Shown: in pieces, positions 18,321-28,728 of the stretch
How the letters are laid out: each line of letters starts with the position of its first letter
How positions within the stretch are numbered: position 1 is the first letter of the stretch
NCBI GenBank assembly: GCA_001657315.1
Contig: LYSV01000011.1
Location: 1-64,000 of the forward strand
Length of the DNA stretch: 64,000 bases
Direction: 5' to 3'
Origin: Flammeovirgaceae bacterium BBD 1991-12
GTDB taxonomy: Bacteria > Bacteroidota > Bacteroidia > Cytophagales > Cyclobacteriaceae
Translations under genes and position numbers: made by a program
The notes under the pieces: model-generated
Database searches by the model: none
Seen by the model: only the letters and a program-made list of their open reading frames with translations
Told to the model about the DNA's origin: nothing

Positions 18321-18778
18321 TGAAAGTATTCCGCCTAAGCAGGGAAAAGTACAGGAATGAACTATCCGGCTACGGAGCTTCTCTAAACGGTCAGAGGTGG
18401 AATTCCAAAGGAACTGAAGTAATTTACACTGCTGAATCCCGGGCCCTGGCAACCAGTGAGGTAGCTGTTCATATACCGATCGGAATTTTACCAAAAGACT
18501 ACTTTATGGTTGAAATTGAAATTCCATCCACAGTAAAGATCAGGGAACTTTCCACTACAGATCTACCGGATGGGTGGGATTCCATACCAAATCATCCGGG
18601 TAGTCAATATGTCGGGGATAAATTTGTTCTTGAAAATGAGTTTGCAGTGTTAAAAGTACCAAGTGTTGTAGTGAAAGGAGATTACAATTTTGTTATCAAT
18701 CCAAAGCATTCTGACTTTAAAAAAATTAAGATAACCGGAACATATCCTTTCCCATTCGACAAAAGGCTTTTCAGATAA
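18320..18778 (+). CDS. RES-domain toxin (NAD+-degrading)
   Basis: A 152-residue protein with the RES signatures: Arg in KVFRLSREKY, the G-x-RWNSKGTEVIYTAES block with its Tyr, and the Ser-Glu of ALATSEVAVH. RES toxins degrade NAD+ by an ADP-ribosyltransferase-like fold. Length is typical. It overlaps the antitoxin gene by one base, giving tight coupling. Activity in this strain is inferred from conserved residues only. Confidence 0.92.
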   Translation: MKVFRLSREKYRNELSGYGASLNGQRWNSKGTEVIYTAESRALATSEVAVHIPIGILPKDYFMVEIEIPSTVKIRELSTTDLPDGWDSIPNHPGSQYVGDKFVLENEFAVLKVPSVVVKGDYNFVINPKHSDFKKIKITGTYPFPFDKRLFR

Positions 18779-18795
18779 CAGGCTTATAATATTAT

Positions 18796-18823
18796 AGAGC
18801 CGTACCTCCGCCGGTACTCTTTT
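18796..18823 (+). terminator. Possible terminator after the RES toxin gene
   Basis: GTACC and GGTAC (18802-18806 and 18813-18817) form a small stem around TCCGCC, with possible extension by AGA/TCT and a bulge, followed by TTTT. It lies 20 bases after the toxin stop. Confidence 0.4.
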
Positions 18824-19230
18824 GTAAAGCATGCTCATTTTCATCGCAAACAGATATTTTCTGTGAAGGACACCTCATCCAGGTCCTGTAGACAGATATG
18901 ACCTGCTTCAGGCCTGCTCACCTTGTAAGAAGATCCATTGTATTCCAAAACAGGAGAACGGAGGACCCCAGAAGGAATATCTTAAAAACAAGTAGTTTAA
19001 ATTCGTATCGTTCCTGGCTTACCATAGCTTTCTGTTTTACTGTAAAGCTATTGTCTTACCAAGCTGTTTTTGTGATAATTCGACGGAGCCGGAAGTATAT
19101 GGGATGAATAGGGAAGGTTGGTGGATGAAGCAAATTCTGGATACATAAGTATCTGTAAGTCTGACCTTTGGGCAACTCACTGACAAAAACTATCTGTTTA
19201 TCAATACCGGCAATATCCGTATTTCCGGGT

Positions 19231-19340
19231 CAACTCACCCCTTGCTCAAACTTCGTTTGACCGGTTCCCCTCTCTAAGCTTAGAGAGGGGATATTCCACC
19301 CCTCCGATCGTTATCGGAGGGGTGGAATTGGGGAGAGTTG
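19231..19340. repeat. Multi-stem palindromic element
   Basis: An outer stem (CAACTCACCCC at 19231-19241 with GGGGAGAGTTG at 19330-19340, one mismatch) encloses three hairpins: TCAAAC/GTTTGA (19246-19260), a perfect 24-base palindrome CCCCTCTCTAAG plus its complement (19267-19290), and a stem with 15-base arms (19294-19308 and 19313-19327). The order is that of a cloverleaf-like fold, yet it is not a tRNA. It is probably a MITE/REP-cluster-like repeat. Confidence 0.75.
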
Positions 19341-19436
19341 GACCTAAGAATATAAAAACGGCCCTATCACAGGCGCAGGATAGCAAAAGACCCATTTGCA
19401 ACATCTATCACCACAAGCTTTTCTTCCCGGCACAGA

Positions 19437-20132
19437 TCACAGTGTTTTGATCCGCTGCATAAGCGTGTTTTTATAGCTGTCGCTTATGGGTATGATCTTA
19501 TCGGCGATCTGCAGGTTCGTGTGGTCTATGTTGTCTATTTTGCTGAGATTCACTACATAGGACCGGTGTACCCGCAGAAAGCGATCGGGCGGCAGTTTAT
19601 CAGCTACGGATTTAAGTGTGGAATAAACAGTGTATACCTTTTCGGCGGTGTGGATCTTCACATAATCTCCGTAGGCCTCACACCACCTGATCCCGTTCAG
19701 ATCAAGGTTGACCAACAGGGAATCTACCTTGATGAAAATGTTGGTCAGCGAGCTGTCCTGTGCTGTGGTGCCGATATTGGATTTTGCACGAAGTACAGCT
19801 TTCAGGAACCTGCTGTAGTCATTGACGGGTTTCAACAGGAAATCACACACTTCAAAGTCAAATGCGTCCAGGGCATATTGTTTTTTGCCACTCACAATAA
19901 TTATTTCTGGTTTATGCTGCAATGATTCCATGAGTTTCAGCCCTGACAGGGTAGGCATTTCCACATCCAGAAAGACCATGTGTGTATTTCCCTGGTTAAT
20001 GTATTCGATAGCCTCCACGGGATCATTAAATGCTTCCTGCAGCTCAAGGAAATTGGTGCGTTCTATCAACTGCCGCAGGATCTCAATAGAGACCGGATCA
20101 TCATCAACTACCACACAACGAATGTTATCCAT
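19437..20132 (-). CDS. LytTR response regulator of the GTPase operon
   Basis: A 231-residue response regulator from the ATG at 20132. The receiver has VVVDDDPVSIEIL, phospho-acceptor Asp56 in MVFLDVEMPTLSG and a VCDFLLKPV lysine segment; the LytTR DNA-binding domain (about 130-228) has IFIKVDSLLVNL, DYVKIHTAEKVYTVY and RFLRVHRSYVVNLSKI. The chosen ATG overlaps the kinase stop by eight bases; an in-frame TTG at 20153 is less likely. It is the last gene of the six-gene operon and the presumed output of the hybrid kinase upstream. Confidence 0.93.
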   Translation of the reverse strand: MDNIRCVVVDDDPVSIEILRQLIERTNFLELQEAFNDPVEAIEYINQGNTHMVFLDVEMPTLSGLKLMESLQHKPEIIIVSGKKQYALDAFDFEVCDFLLKPVNDYSRFLKAVLRAKSNIGTTAQDSSLTNIFIKVDSLLVNLDLNGIRWCEAYGDYVKIHTAEKVYTVYSTLKSVADKLPPDRFLRVHRSYVVNLSKIDNIDHTNLQIADKIIPISDSYKNTLMQRIKTL

Positions 20133-22020
20133 GATCTGTTTTGATTTGTTCAACTACTGTTTTCGAATGAGCATGCAGGTTTTTCAACCGGTCTTTCAGG
20201 TTTATATGTGTCCCACCACTGATCTCTTTTTCAATAACGGACAGTTCATCGAAGGGCTCCTTCATTCCAACAAAACTAAAATGTGTTTTAAGTTTATGAG
20301 CAAGCCTTTGTAATCCTGAAAACTCGCCTGCATCCAAATGCTCCAGCATCTGCCTGGTGGAGGTGGAAATTTCCGAGCATAACATGTCCAGCATTTCGTG
20401 AAATTTCTCCTGGTCGTTGGCGTAGATCTTTTGCAACTGACTGAGGTCATATCTTTTGTAATGCTCACTACCCAGCAGTTGGTTTATCTTTGCCTTTACC
20501 TTATCGCTTTGCAACGGTTTTTGAATAAACAGGGCATTGGAGTACCGTTGGATCGTTTTTGTTAACGTAGCCTGATGCTCACCACTGACGACCAACACCG
20601 GTTTTGAGGACTTTTGTGCTTCCAGCAGGTCCAAAACAGGCACACAGGTTTCTTCACCCAGATGATAATCCGTAATGATAAGATCATGATCGTGTATTAC
20701 TTCAATCGCCTCCTCCACACTGCTTGCCAGCGAAGTACTGAGCCCTTCTTCTCCAAGGATCTCTTCCAGTATCATGCCATTGATCGGATCATCCTCAACG
20801 ATCAGAACACGCCTTGCCTTTTCCAGTCCCTGGTCATCGCCAGGCTGGTAAGTAATGGCATCATTTTCTTCGTGGAAGTCAAAAGGAAGTACAAATCTGA
20901 AAGTGCTGCCTTTGTTCACCTGGCTTTCAAGATAGATGTCACCTTCCAGGAGCTCCACCAGGTTTTTGGTGATGGAAAGCCCAAGCCCCGTACCTCCGTA
21001 CTTCCTTGTTGTGTCCCTGGTACCCTGTCTGTAAGGCTCAAATATTTCTTCATGCAGGCTCCTGGGTATTCCTTTGCCGGTATCCTCTACCTTAAAGGCT
21101 ATGTATAGCCGGTCATCAATAACGTCTACAAGGTTTACATGCAATTTCACATGTCCCTGACGAGTGAATTTTACAGCATTCCCTACCAGGTTATACAGGA
21201 TCTGTGACAATTTCTGTATGTCACCTTTCAGTTTTTCAGGCAGCTGTCGCTCAATGTGGTATTGCAGGTGAACGTCTTTCTCACCAGCCGTATATTTAAA
21301 AGCGTGGACCACCGCATCGACAAGGGGGATAAGCTCGAAGTCTACGCTTTCCACCTTCAGATTGCCCGATTCAATTTTAGAAATGTCCAGCACATTGCTC
21401 ACCAGGTGGATCAGATGGGAGCTTACACTATGAAGCGCCTTAATATGTTTTTTTATCTGGCTTATGGAATTGCTCCTGCTCAGCACTTCGGTAAGTCCTG
21501 CGATGGCGTTCACAGGGTTCCTTATTTCATGATTGATCTGGGAGAAGAACTGTGCTTTTGCTTTCTGAAGCCGTTCTATCTCCTCATTTTTGAATTTGAG
21601 CAGCTCATTTTCATGCTTTACACGCTCATTTTCCAGGAGCTGCTTTTCGCGGTTTATTTCAGACTCGTTCCGTTCCTGCTGTACCACAGTAAGGTTTTCA
21701 TAGTGGTCCGTAAAGTCGAAGAGCTGACACACCATCATATCAGGAGAGTCAGCAGGCACATCCAGGATCAGGTCGAAATAGTAATCTTTGCCTCCATAGG
21801 GCATGTTCACACAGGAATACACAAGCTGGTCACTCGCAGACAGGGTAGGGAAAACATCCCTGAGCGACTCAAGGAACGGACTTATACTGAAAATGCTCTC
21901 TTCGTTTAAAACGGGGATAAGGGTATCTGAGGAGTATAAAATATTACCAGTATCCCGTGAGAAGAGAACAAGCTGCATCCGCCGGTCCAGGTAATCACTT
22001 TTATACTTTTCTATATTCAT
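20125..22020 (-). CDS. Hybrid histidine kinase with receiver and Hpt domains
   Basis: A 631-residue soluble kinase. An N-terminal PAS-like region (1-110) is followed by a coiled coil (about 112-155). The HisKA domain has FFSQINHEIRNPVNAI with His164; HATPase motifs are LVGNAVKFT, VEDTGKGIP and YGGTGLGLSI. The receiver has RVLIVEDDPINGM and phospho-acceptor Asp451 in LIITDYHLG. A C-terminal Hpt domain carries His575 in AHKLKTHFSFVG. This is a complete His-Asp-His relay, able to feed the Asp of the following LytTR regulator. No membrane segment is present, so input may come from the neighbouring GTPase/Roadblock proteins. It overlaps the GTPase gene by four bases. Confidence 0.95.
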   Translation of the reverse strand: MNIEKYKSDYLDRRMQLVLFSRDTGNILYSSDTLIPVLNEESIFSISPFLESLRDVFPTLSASDQLVYSCVNMPYGGKDYYFDLILDVPADSPDMMVCQLFDFTDHYENLTVVQQERNESEINREKQLLENERVKHENELLKFKNEEIERLQKAKAQFFSQINHEIRNPVNAIAGLTEVLSRSNSISQIKKHIKALHSVSSHLIHLVSNVLDISKIESGNLKVESVDFELIPLVDAVVHAFKYTAGEKDVHLQYHIERQLPEKLKGDIQKLSQILYNLVGNAVKFTRQGHVKLHVNLVDVIDDRLYIAFKVEDTGKGIPRSLHEEIFEPYRQGTRDTTRKYGGTGLGLSITKNLVELLEGDIYLESQVNKGSTFRFVLPFDFHEENDAITYQPGDDQGLEKARRVLIVEDDPINGMILEEILGEEGLSTSLASSVEEAIEVIHDHDLIITDYHLGEETCVPVLDLLEAQKSSKPVLVVSGEHQATLTKTIQRYSNALFIQKPLQSDKVKAKINQLLGSEHYKRYDLSQLQKIYANDQEKFHEMLDMLCSEISTSTRQMLEHLDAGEFSGLQRLAHKLKTHFSFVGMKEPFDELSVIEKEISGGTHINLKDRLKNLHAHSKTVVEQIKTDHG

Positions 22021-22505
22021 TGCAGCATGGCTTTGCCCAGATCATAAAAGGCATTCTCAACGCTGATCCCTGTTTTAGCACTGGAATACAAAATATTGAA
22101 TGAAGATAGTTCACCTTTGAGCGAATCCAGCGAGTTTTCGGTGAGCAAGTCAATTTTGTTGCCTACTAACCGGATGGGGGCGACAGGCAGGGTCTTACGT
22201 ATCTGGTCGATCTCACTGCTGAGATTTTCATAGGTTGAAGGTCGTGTAACATCGAACACGTAAAGAATGCCGTGAGCACCGAGCATATAGCTTTTGTATA
22301 CTCTTTCATTTTTTACTTCTCCGGCAATATCCCAGATAAGCATGGTAAGTTCCACACCATGGATATCCACCACCTTTTTATCCACTTTTACCCCAATGGT
22401 AGTCTGGTACTTCTCGTCGAAGATCTGGTGGATGAAGCGTTTGATCAATGAAGTCTTGCCGACCCCGAAATGTCCCAGCAGGATTATTTTTTTATTTAGA
22501 ATCAT
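22017..22505 (-). CDS. Ras/Rab-like small GTPase
   Basis: A 162-residue single-domain GTPase with all motifs: P-loop GHFGVGKTS (Lys17, Thr18), switch I TTIGVK, switch II WDIAGE (Asp59, Gly62, with Glu63 where Ras has catalytic Gln61), NKID (116-119) and SSAK (141-144). The layout is closer to eukaryotic Rab/Arf-like and MglA-type proteins than to translational or Era/Obg GTPases. There is no C-terminal prenylation Cys. It overlaps the Roadblock-like gene by 14 bases and the kinase by four bases, so coupling is strong. It is probably a molecular switch controlling the kinase. Confidence 0.93.
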   Translation of the reverse strand: MILNKKIILLGHFGVGKTSLIKRFIHQIFDEKYQTTIGVKVDKKVVDIHGVELTMLIWDIAGEVKNERVYKSYMLGAHGILYVFDVTRPSTYENLSSEIDQIRKTLPVAPIRLVGNKIDLLTENSLDSLKGELSSFNILYSSAKTGISVENAFYDLGKAMLQ

Positions 22506-23322
22506 TTAATGCCTGATCGAAATACCTCTGAACGGATTCGCTAAGCTGGGAGTTTTCCTGGTTTTCGCGCTGATCCTGGTTCAGTATTTTAGCTGCAAAA
22601 TCAAGTATGAGGTTATCAAGTCTGTTTTTGAAAGTAGCATTCCACCCTCCGGCCACCGCGGCTACCACGTAAAAACTCCGAAAGGAACGGATGGCGAGCT
22701 TAAAGGTTTCGTACTCAATGTTTTCAAGGTCCTGGTGCTTTTCATAGGCATCTTCGGCAAATGCTTTAATGGCCGTAAGCATGCCGGCCACCATATCATT
22801 GTCTACACTTTTGGACCGGGTATAGCTGCCCACCAGTATGCCAGAGTCTTTTTGCACCACCAGGATCTGCTCCAGTGTAGGCTCCAGCAGGTCTTTGGTG
22901 ATCGTTGCGCTGGGCTTTGCGCCACCAAACCACGCCCGGACACGAGCTATGAGATTTTTCCATGAAAACGCAGCGTCAAGTTGCCTGTCAATACGCTCGG
23001 AGAGCAGCTCAAGCTCTTTGACCACGTATTTTTTTATCATTTTACCGATAATTGGATACAGCGCTTCGATCACTTCTTCACGTGAATCCCTGATCTGATC
23101 GCGAATGGATTGGGTGACCTCTTCTCCAAAGAGCGTTGAGAAATTGCGTTTTATATGAACGACCTGATCATCCAGTATGGGCTGTACCCGTGTTTCCAGT
23201 TGCTCCCTGTCCTCTATTTTTTCATCTGTTAACCGTAGCTGTTGGTTGATAGCCTGCCACTCCTCTTTCTCATCTTCCAGAAGGATCTGCTTGAGTTTAT
23301 GATAGAGAAGTGCTTTTGACAT
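22492..23322 (-). CDS. Roadblock/LC7-like domain protein
   Basis: A 276-residue protein with two parts. The N-terminal 120 residues are charged and helical (EEWQAINQQLRLTDEKIEDR, EEVTQSIRDQIRDSREEV). The C-terminal part (about 145-255) reads EQILVVQKDSGILVGSYTRS, NDMVAGMLTAIKAFAEDAY, SFYVVAAVAGGWN, the pattern of a Roadblock/longin-like alpha-beta fold as in MglB and related GTPase regulators. Adjacent to a Ras-like GTPase, it is probably its activating or docking partner. There is no signal peptide or membrane segment. The domain call rests on pattern resemblance by eye, so a related longin-type domain is possible. Confidence 0.7.
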   Translation of the reverse strand: MSKALLYHKLKQILLEDEKEEWQAINQQLRLTDEKIEDREQLETRVQPILDDQVVHIKRNFSTLFGEEVTQSIRDQIRDSREEVIEALYPIIGKMIKKYVVKELELLSERIDRQLDAAFSWKNLIARVRAWFGGAKPSATITKDLLEPTLEQILVVQKDSGILVGSYTRSKSVDNDMVAGMLTAIKAFAEDAYEKHQDLENIEYETFKLAIRSFRSFYVVAAVAGGWNATFKNRLDNLILDFAAKILNQDQRENQENSQLSESVQRYFDQALNDSK

Positions 23323-23387
23323 ATGACAGGTTTACTTGAAATGGATAAAAATGGTCTGGACCGTGGCTATTTCTTTTTTACCGGCTG

Positions 23388-23708
23388 TTATTTTAATTTT
23401 TCCGCCAGCTCAACGAGTAATGCCGACAGATCCGCTTTGGCCGTGGTGGATGCTGCGAGCTGATCAACGGATTTTGTCAAATCTTTGATAGACGACTCCA
23501 CTTCATTTTTAAGGTTCCTGATCTCAGCCTCAAGCTTCTTGTTGGCCTCGGCCCACATTTTTTCATTACTTTCCTGCAGCGTATTGATATGGTCCTTCAG
23601 TTGCCTGAACTCACTCTCGTACTCCTTGATGTTCTCTCCAAAGATGATCTCCTTGATAGCATCCAGCTTCTTGTCCACTGGAATTTTTTCTTTGCTGTTA
23701 TCACTCAT
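23388..23708 (-). CDS. Small coiled-coil protein
   Basis: A 106-residue highly charged helical protein. Heptad-like hydrophobic spacing runs through EYESEFRQLKDHINTLQESN and KLEAEIRNLKNEVESSIKDL. No signal peptide or membrane segment. It follows the peptidoglycan-binding gene by one base and precedes the Roadblock gene by 65 bases. It may be a scaffold linking the envelope protein to the GTPase module; no sequence family was recognised. Confidence 0.8.
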   Translation of the reverse strand: MSDNSKEKIPVDKKLDAIKEIIFGENIKEYESEFRQLKDHINTLQESNEKMWAEANKKLEAEIRNLKNEVESSIKDLTKSVDQLAASTTAKADLSALLVELAEKLK

Positions 23709-23709
23709 G

Positions 23710-24339
23710 CTACTTCGTCTTTAATACTGTAATGGTTTCTTTATCAGTTATGCCGGAGGGATAAAGGTTGGCATCCCGTTGTAATGATTTAATGGCATTT
23801 TCAGTCTCAGGGCCGAAGGTGCCGTCCAATGGAATGTCATAGCCTTTATCGATCAGGATCTTTTGAATGTCGTACACCTCGTTTGATCTGTCACCGGGTT
23901 TGAGATAAAGGTATCTGGCGTTTTCATGAAAGAAATAGTTGCGAGGGGCCAGTCCTGTTTCTATGATCTTCTGAATGGCGGGGTTATCATACCCCTGTTC
24001 CTTCAGGTCTGCTGAATAGATCAGCAGTTTCTCCATCTTCATGGTGGTAGCTGTAAGATGGGTATAACGTGTTGAGGCTTCCCGGGCTTCCTCCGAATCA
24101 CCGGGATATTGCACATCTATCCCTTTTTGGAACCACATCCTTCTGGCAAATGCGCCCAGCTCATAGCAGTTCCTGTAATACTGATCAAGCAATAACGGGT
24201 CATAATAGTTGGGATCTATACTGTCGCTTGCCGTATATGAGTGATCGAAAGGGGGTCTGTAACGTTGATAATTCTCATATTGAAAATAGGCAATCACTAT
24301 CAGGCTCAGTGATATTATGAGCATTAGCAATCTCTTCAT
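23710..24339 (-). CDS. Membrane-anchored peptidoglycan-binding domain protein
   Basis: A 209-residue protein with an N-terminal membrane helix (LLMLIISLSLIVIAYF), a periplasmic helical region (about 25-140) and a C-terminal PG_binding_1 domain (about 145-207: LYLKPGDRSNEVYDIQKILI, IPLDGTFGPETENAIKSLQR). The anchor lacks a lipobox Cys, so it probably stays in the inner membrane with its wall-binding domain outside. As first gene of the six-gene operon it could sense the cell wall for the GTPase/kinase module; this role is inference. Confidence 0.85.
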   Translation of the reverse strand: MKRLLMLIISLSLIVIAYFQYENYQRYRPPFDHSYTASDSIDPNYYDPLLLDQYYRNCYELGAFARRMWFQKGIDVQYPGDSEEAREASTRYTHLTATTMKMEKLLIYSADLKEQGYDNPAIQKIIETGLAPRNYFFHENARYLYLKPGDRSNEVYDIQKILIDKGYDIPLDGTFGPETENAIKSLQRDANLYPSGITDKETITVLKTK

Positions 24340-24488
24340 AACCGCTCTCCTTACCGATAAAAGTACTCAAATTACATTTTTTGTGCGTAATCTACGAATT
24401 TATCTGATGTTATCGACTTAATGAGTAGTTACATTTTTTCTTTTCAAAGAGCATTGTCTGATTTTTACATTCCATACAGCTCGCAAAT

Positions 24489-24695
24489 ATGGGGTACCTC
24501 GATGAAGCCAACAATTTCATGTGGAAAGTGACCGAACCTTTTGCATTGTACAATACAGGTCAAAACTGGTTGTTATTTGCCCGTTACTGGTTAAGAAATG
24601 ATTTCAGGGCTTTCAGGCTCGACAGAATAGTAACATTGAGCCTGCCTGATGAAAAATTCAAGCCCCAAAACCATGACCCTTCGGTAATTTTTTGA
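24489..24695 (+). pseudogene. Remnant of a YafY-type WYL-domain regulator
   Basis: The 68-residue frame reads VTEPFALYNTGQNWLLFARY then WLRNDFRAFRLDRIVTLSLP, which matches the C-terminal WYL domain of YafY-family transcription factors. The N-terminal HTH and most of the WYL domain (together about 170-230 residues) are missing, and the last residues diverge from the family ending. It is therefore a truncated relic. The NmrA gene that follows, with a dyad operator ahead of it, was probably its target. Confidence 0.6.
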
Positions 24696-24713
24696 AAAAC
24701 ACTACGCCACCCC

Positions 24714-24729
24714 TGACACATAGCTGTCA
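24714..24729. promoter_or_regulatory. TGACA-N6-TGTCA dyad before the NmrA gene
   Basis: Exact five-base inverted arms separated by six bases lie 44 bases before the NmrA start. This spacing fits a dimeric HTH regulator such as the WYL protein whose remnant lies just upstream. Assignment is inference. Confidence 0.45.
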
Positions 24730-24772
24730 CAAAGAGGGGTTATTCTTGCCTGGAATTTAAAATATAACACTT

Positions 24773-25633
24773 ATGAATATAATCTCAGGTGCATCAGGAC
24801 AGGTCGGTTCCCATATCGTCAAAGCATTGATAAACAGTGGTTCGCCAGTCAGGGCAATTGTAAGAGATCAAAATACCGTTTTCGATAGCAAAACAGAAGT
24901 CAGAACAGCAGATCTTTTCAATCCAGCACAATTGACGGATGCCATGGAGGGAGGCACAACTGCTTTTCTCCTGACACCGGAAGATCCTACTTCCCATGAT
25001 CTTATTGGAGATACAAAACGGATAATTGATAGTTACAGACAGGCCATTCGTTCAAATGGTATCAGCAAAATTGTTGGCTTGTCCTGTGTAGGTGCTCACA
25101 TTGAAGAAAACACAGGAAACATTCTGATGTCCAGAATGCTCGAGCATGGATTTGACGACCTTGATATTGACAAAATATTTATTCGTCCATCATATTATTT
25201 CAGCAATTGGTTAGGTTTTAGGGAAACTATTGAGCAATACGGTATTCTGCCAACATTTTTTCCGGAGAGTTTACAAATTGATATGAATTCACCTGTTGAT
25301 ATAGCTCAATTCATTGCAAAAGCAATGACAACTCAATATCAATCAAAGGACAAAAAGATATTTGAACTGGTCGGCCCACAAAAGTACAGCTCCCGCCACG
25401 TAGCTGAAACATTTTCGAAGCTACTTAATAAGAATACAGAAGTACAATCTATTCCGAGAGAAGAATGGAATGAAACGCTTGCCACTGCCGGTTTTACACA
25501 AAACACATCAGCAAACCTGATGGAGATGACACAAGCTGTTATTGACAATGTTGTAACCCCTGAGCACCATGAAAAGACGGTTAAATTGTCAACAACATTA
25601 GAACAGTATTTAAAAGAACGACTGAATAAATGA
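24773..25633 (+). CDS. NmrA-family NAD(P)-binding protein
   Basis: A 286-residue atypical SDR. The nucleotide-binding glycine motif is SGASGQVGSHIVKAL near residues 5-19; further family traits are VRAIVRD, TTAFLLTPED, KIVGLSCVGAH and a late HVAETFSKLLNK. NmrA-like proteins are NAD(P)H-dependent quinone or carbonyl reductases or redox sensors. The catalytic Tyr-x3-Lys of classical SDRs is not apparent. It stands in a monocistronic unit after the WYL remnant and converges on katG. Confidence 0.88.
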   Translation: MNIISGASGQVGSHIVKALINSGSPVRAIVRDQNTVFDSKTEVRTADLFNPAQLTDAMEGGTTAFLLTPEDPTSHDLIGDTKRIIDSYRQAIRSNGISKIVGLSCVGAHIEENTGNILMSRMLEHGFDDLDIDKIFIRPSYYFSNWLGFRETIEQYGILPTFFPESLQIDMNSPVDIAQFIAKAMTTQYQSKDKKIFELVGPQKYSSRHVAETFSKLLNKNTEVQSIPREEWNETLATAGFTQNTSANLMEMTQAVIDNVVTPEHHEKTVKLSTTLEQYLKERLNK

Positions 25634-25724
25634 AACTACGGCCTTGTCGGGCTTCAGCATGACGAGGGTGACCTGTGAATCCGGGTTCGAAATCCGTTTT
25701 CCAGAATTTCAATAGATACGTCAT

Positions 25725-25757
25725 AAAAAAGGTGGCCCGTTGCCAGACCACCTTTAA
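25725..25757 (-). terminator. katG terminator (possibly bidirectional)
   Basis: AAAGGTGG (25728-25735) and CCACCTTT (25748-25755) form a perfect stem with a 12-base loop; on the minus strand it is followed by a run of T, ending katG transcription. It may also stop readthrough from the NmrA gene. Confidence 0.75.
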
Positions 25758-25794
25758 ACATTAAATAACTGTTTTCATCCTTTCAGCCTGCTAA

Positions 25795-28089
<2,295 letters not shown>

Positions 28090-28335
28090 TTATTTATAAA
28101 TTTTATATCCTTATTAGCTAAGCTTATGACATTAGCTCAGCTGTGATGTGTATTTAATTTACGGAATCGGGGCTGGTTTAACAAGGTATTGGAGTATCAA
28201 ATGACACTTCTTGATTTAGAATGTTCTTGCAAAGTAAAGGTGAACCGTCGGGTATAACCTACCTGAAATAATCCAACCCCATTGGGTTATCAGTGATGAG
28301 CAATTCAATTGAGGTCATAACTTCGTAAAAACAAT

Positions 28336-28352
28336 GTTCGCTTTATGCGAAC
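28336..28352. promoter_or_regulatory. Operator-like dyad before higB
   Basis: GTTCGC and GCGAAC are exact arms with five bases between. It lies just upstream of the -7 box, 27 bases before the toxin ATG, a plausible binding site for the HigA antitoxin. Confidence 0.55.
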
Positions 28353-28360
28353 TTATTAAT

Positions 28361-28368
28361 TAACTTTG
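28361..28368 (+). promoter_or_regulatory. -7 promoter box of higBA
   Basis: TAACTTTG matches TAnnTTTG exactly and ends 10 bases before the higB start, predicting a very short leader. No exact -33 TTG is present at the usual spacing. Confidence 0.5.
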
Positions 28369-28378
28369 TTGTAAGTAC

Positions 28379-28711
28379 ATGAAAGTACATATTATTAAAT
28401 GGAGATCCATTGAGAGTTTTGTTGTAAACAATGCAAGGTCCAGGGCTTCATTCGAAAAATTCAAGGAAGCAGTAAAGGCAGCTGATTGGGAGTCCATTCA
28501 CGATGTAAAGAAAACATTTGGTTCAGCAGACGTAATTGATAACAACCGGTTAGTGTTCAATGTTGGAGGTAATAATTACAGGCTAATATGTTCTTACTGG
28601 TTTGGTCCCAAAATGATCCATCTTTATGTAAAGTGGATAGGCACGCATGCAGATTATTCAAAGCTTTGCAAGCAGAATTTACAGTACACCGTAGACGATT
28701 TTAAAGAATAG
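28379..28711 (+). CDS. higB: HigB-family toxin (mRNA interferase)
   Basis: A 110-residue protein of the HigB_toxin family (PF09907): NRLVFNVGGNNYRLICSY, then HLYVKWIGTHADYSKLCKQ. These proteins cleave translating mRNA on the ribosome. The toxin is first and the antitoxin second, which is the reversed order characteristic of higBA. The dyad at 28336-28352 and exact -7 box suggest autoregulation. Confidence 0.93.
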   Translation: MKVHIIKWRSIESFVVNNARSRASFEKFKEAVKAADWESIHDVKKTFGSADVIDNNRLVFNVGGNNYRLICSYWFGPKMIHLYVKWIGTHADYSKLCKQNLQYTVDDFKE

Positions 28712-28728
28712 CAGAAGCAGAACCAACT

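Larger units (their letters stand above)
18779..19436. other. 658-base gap with structured repeat
   Basis: No convincing gene lies here; the short open frame at 18898-19107 has no family resemblance and no ribosome site. A possible terminator of the RES operon is at 18796-18823. A strongly palindromic multi-stem element occupies 19231-19340. Confidence 0.6.

Noticed and set aside
18898-19107. 69-codon plus-strand frame after the RES toxin
   Set aside because: Arg-rich, no ribosome site, no domain, and lies in a repeat-bearing gap.
20133-20153. TTG start extending the LytTR regulator
   Set aside because: The ATG at 20132 gives the normal receiver start and an eight-base overlap typical of coupled genes.
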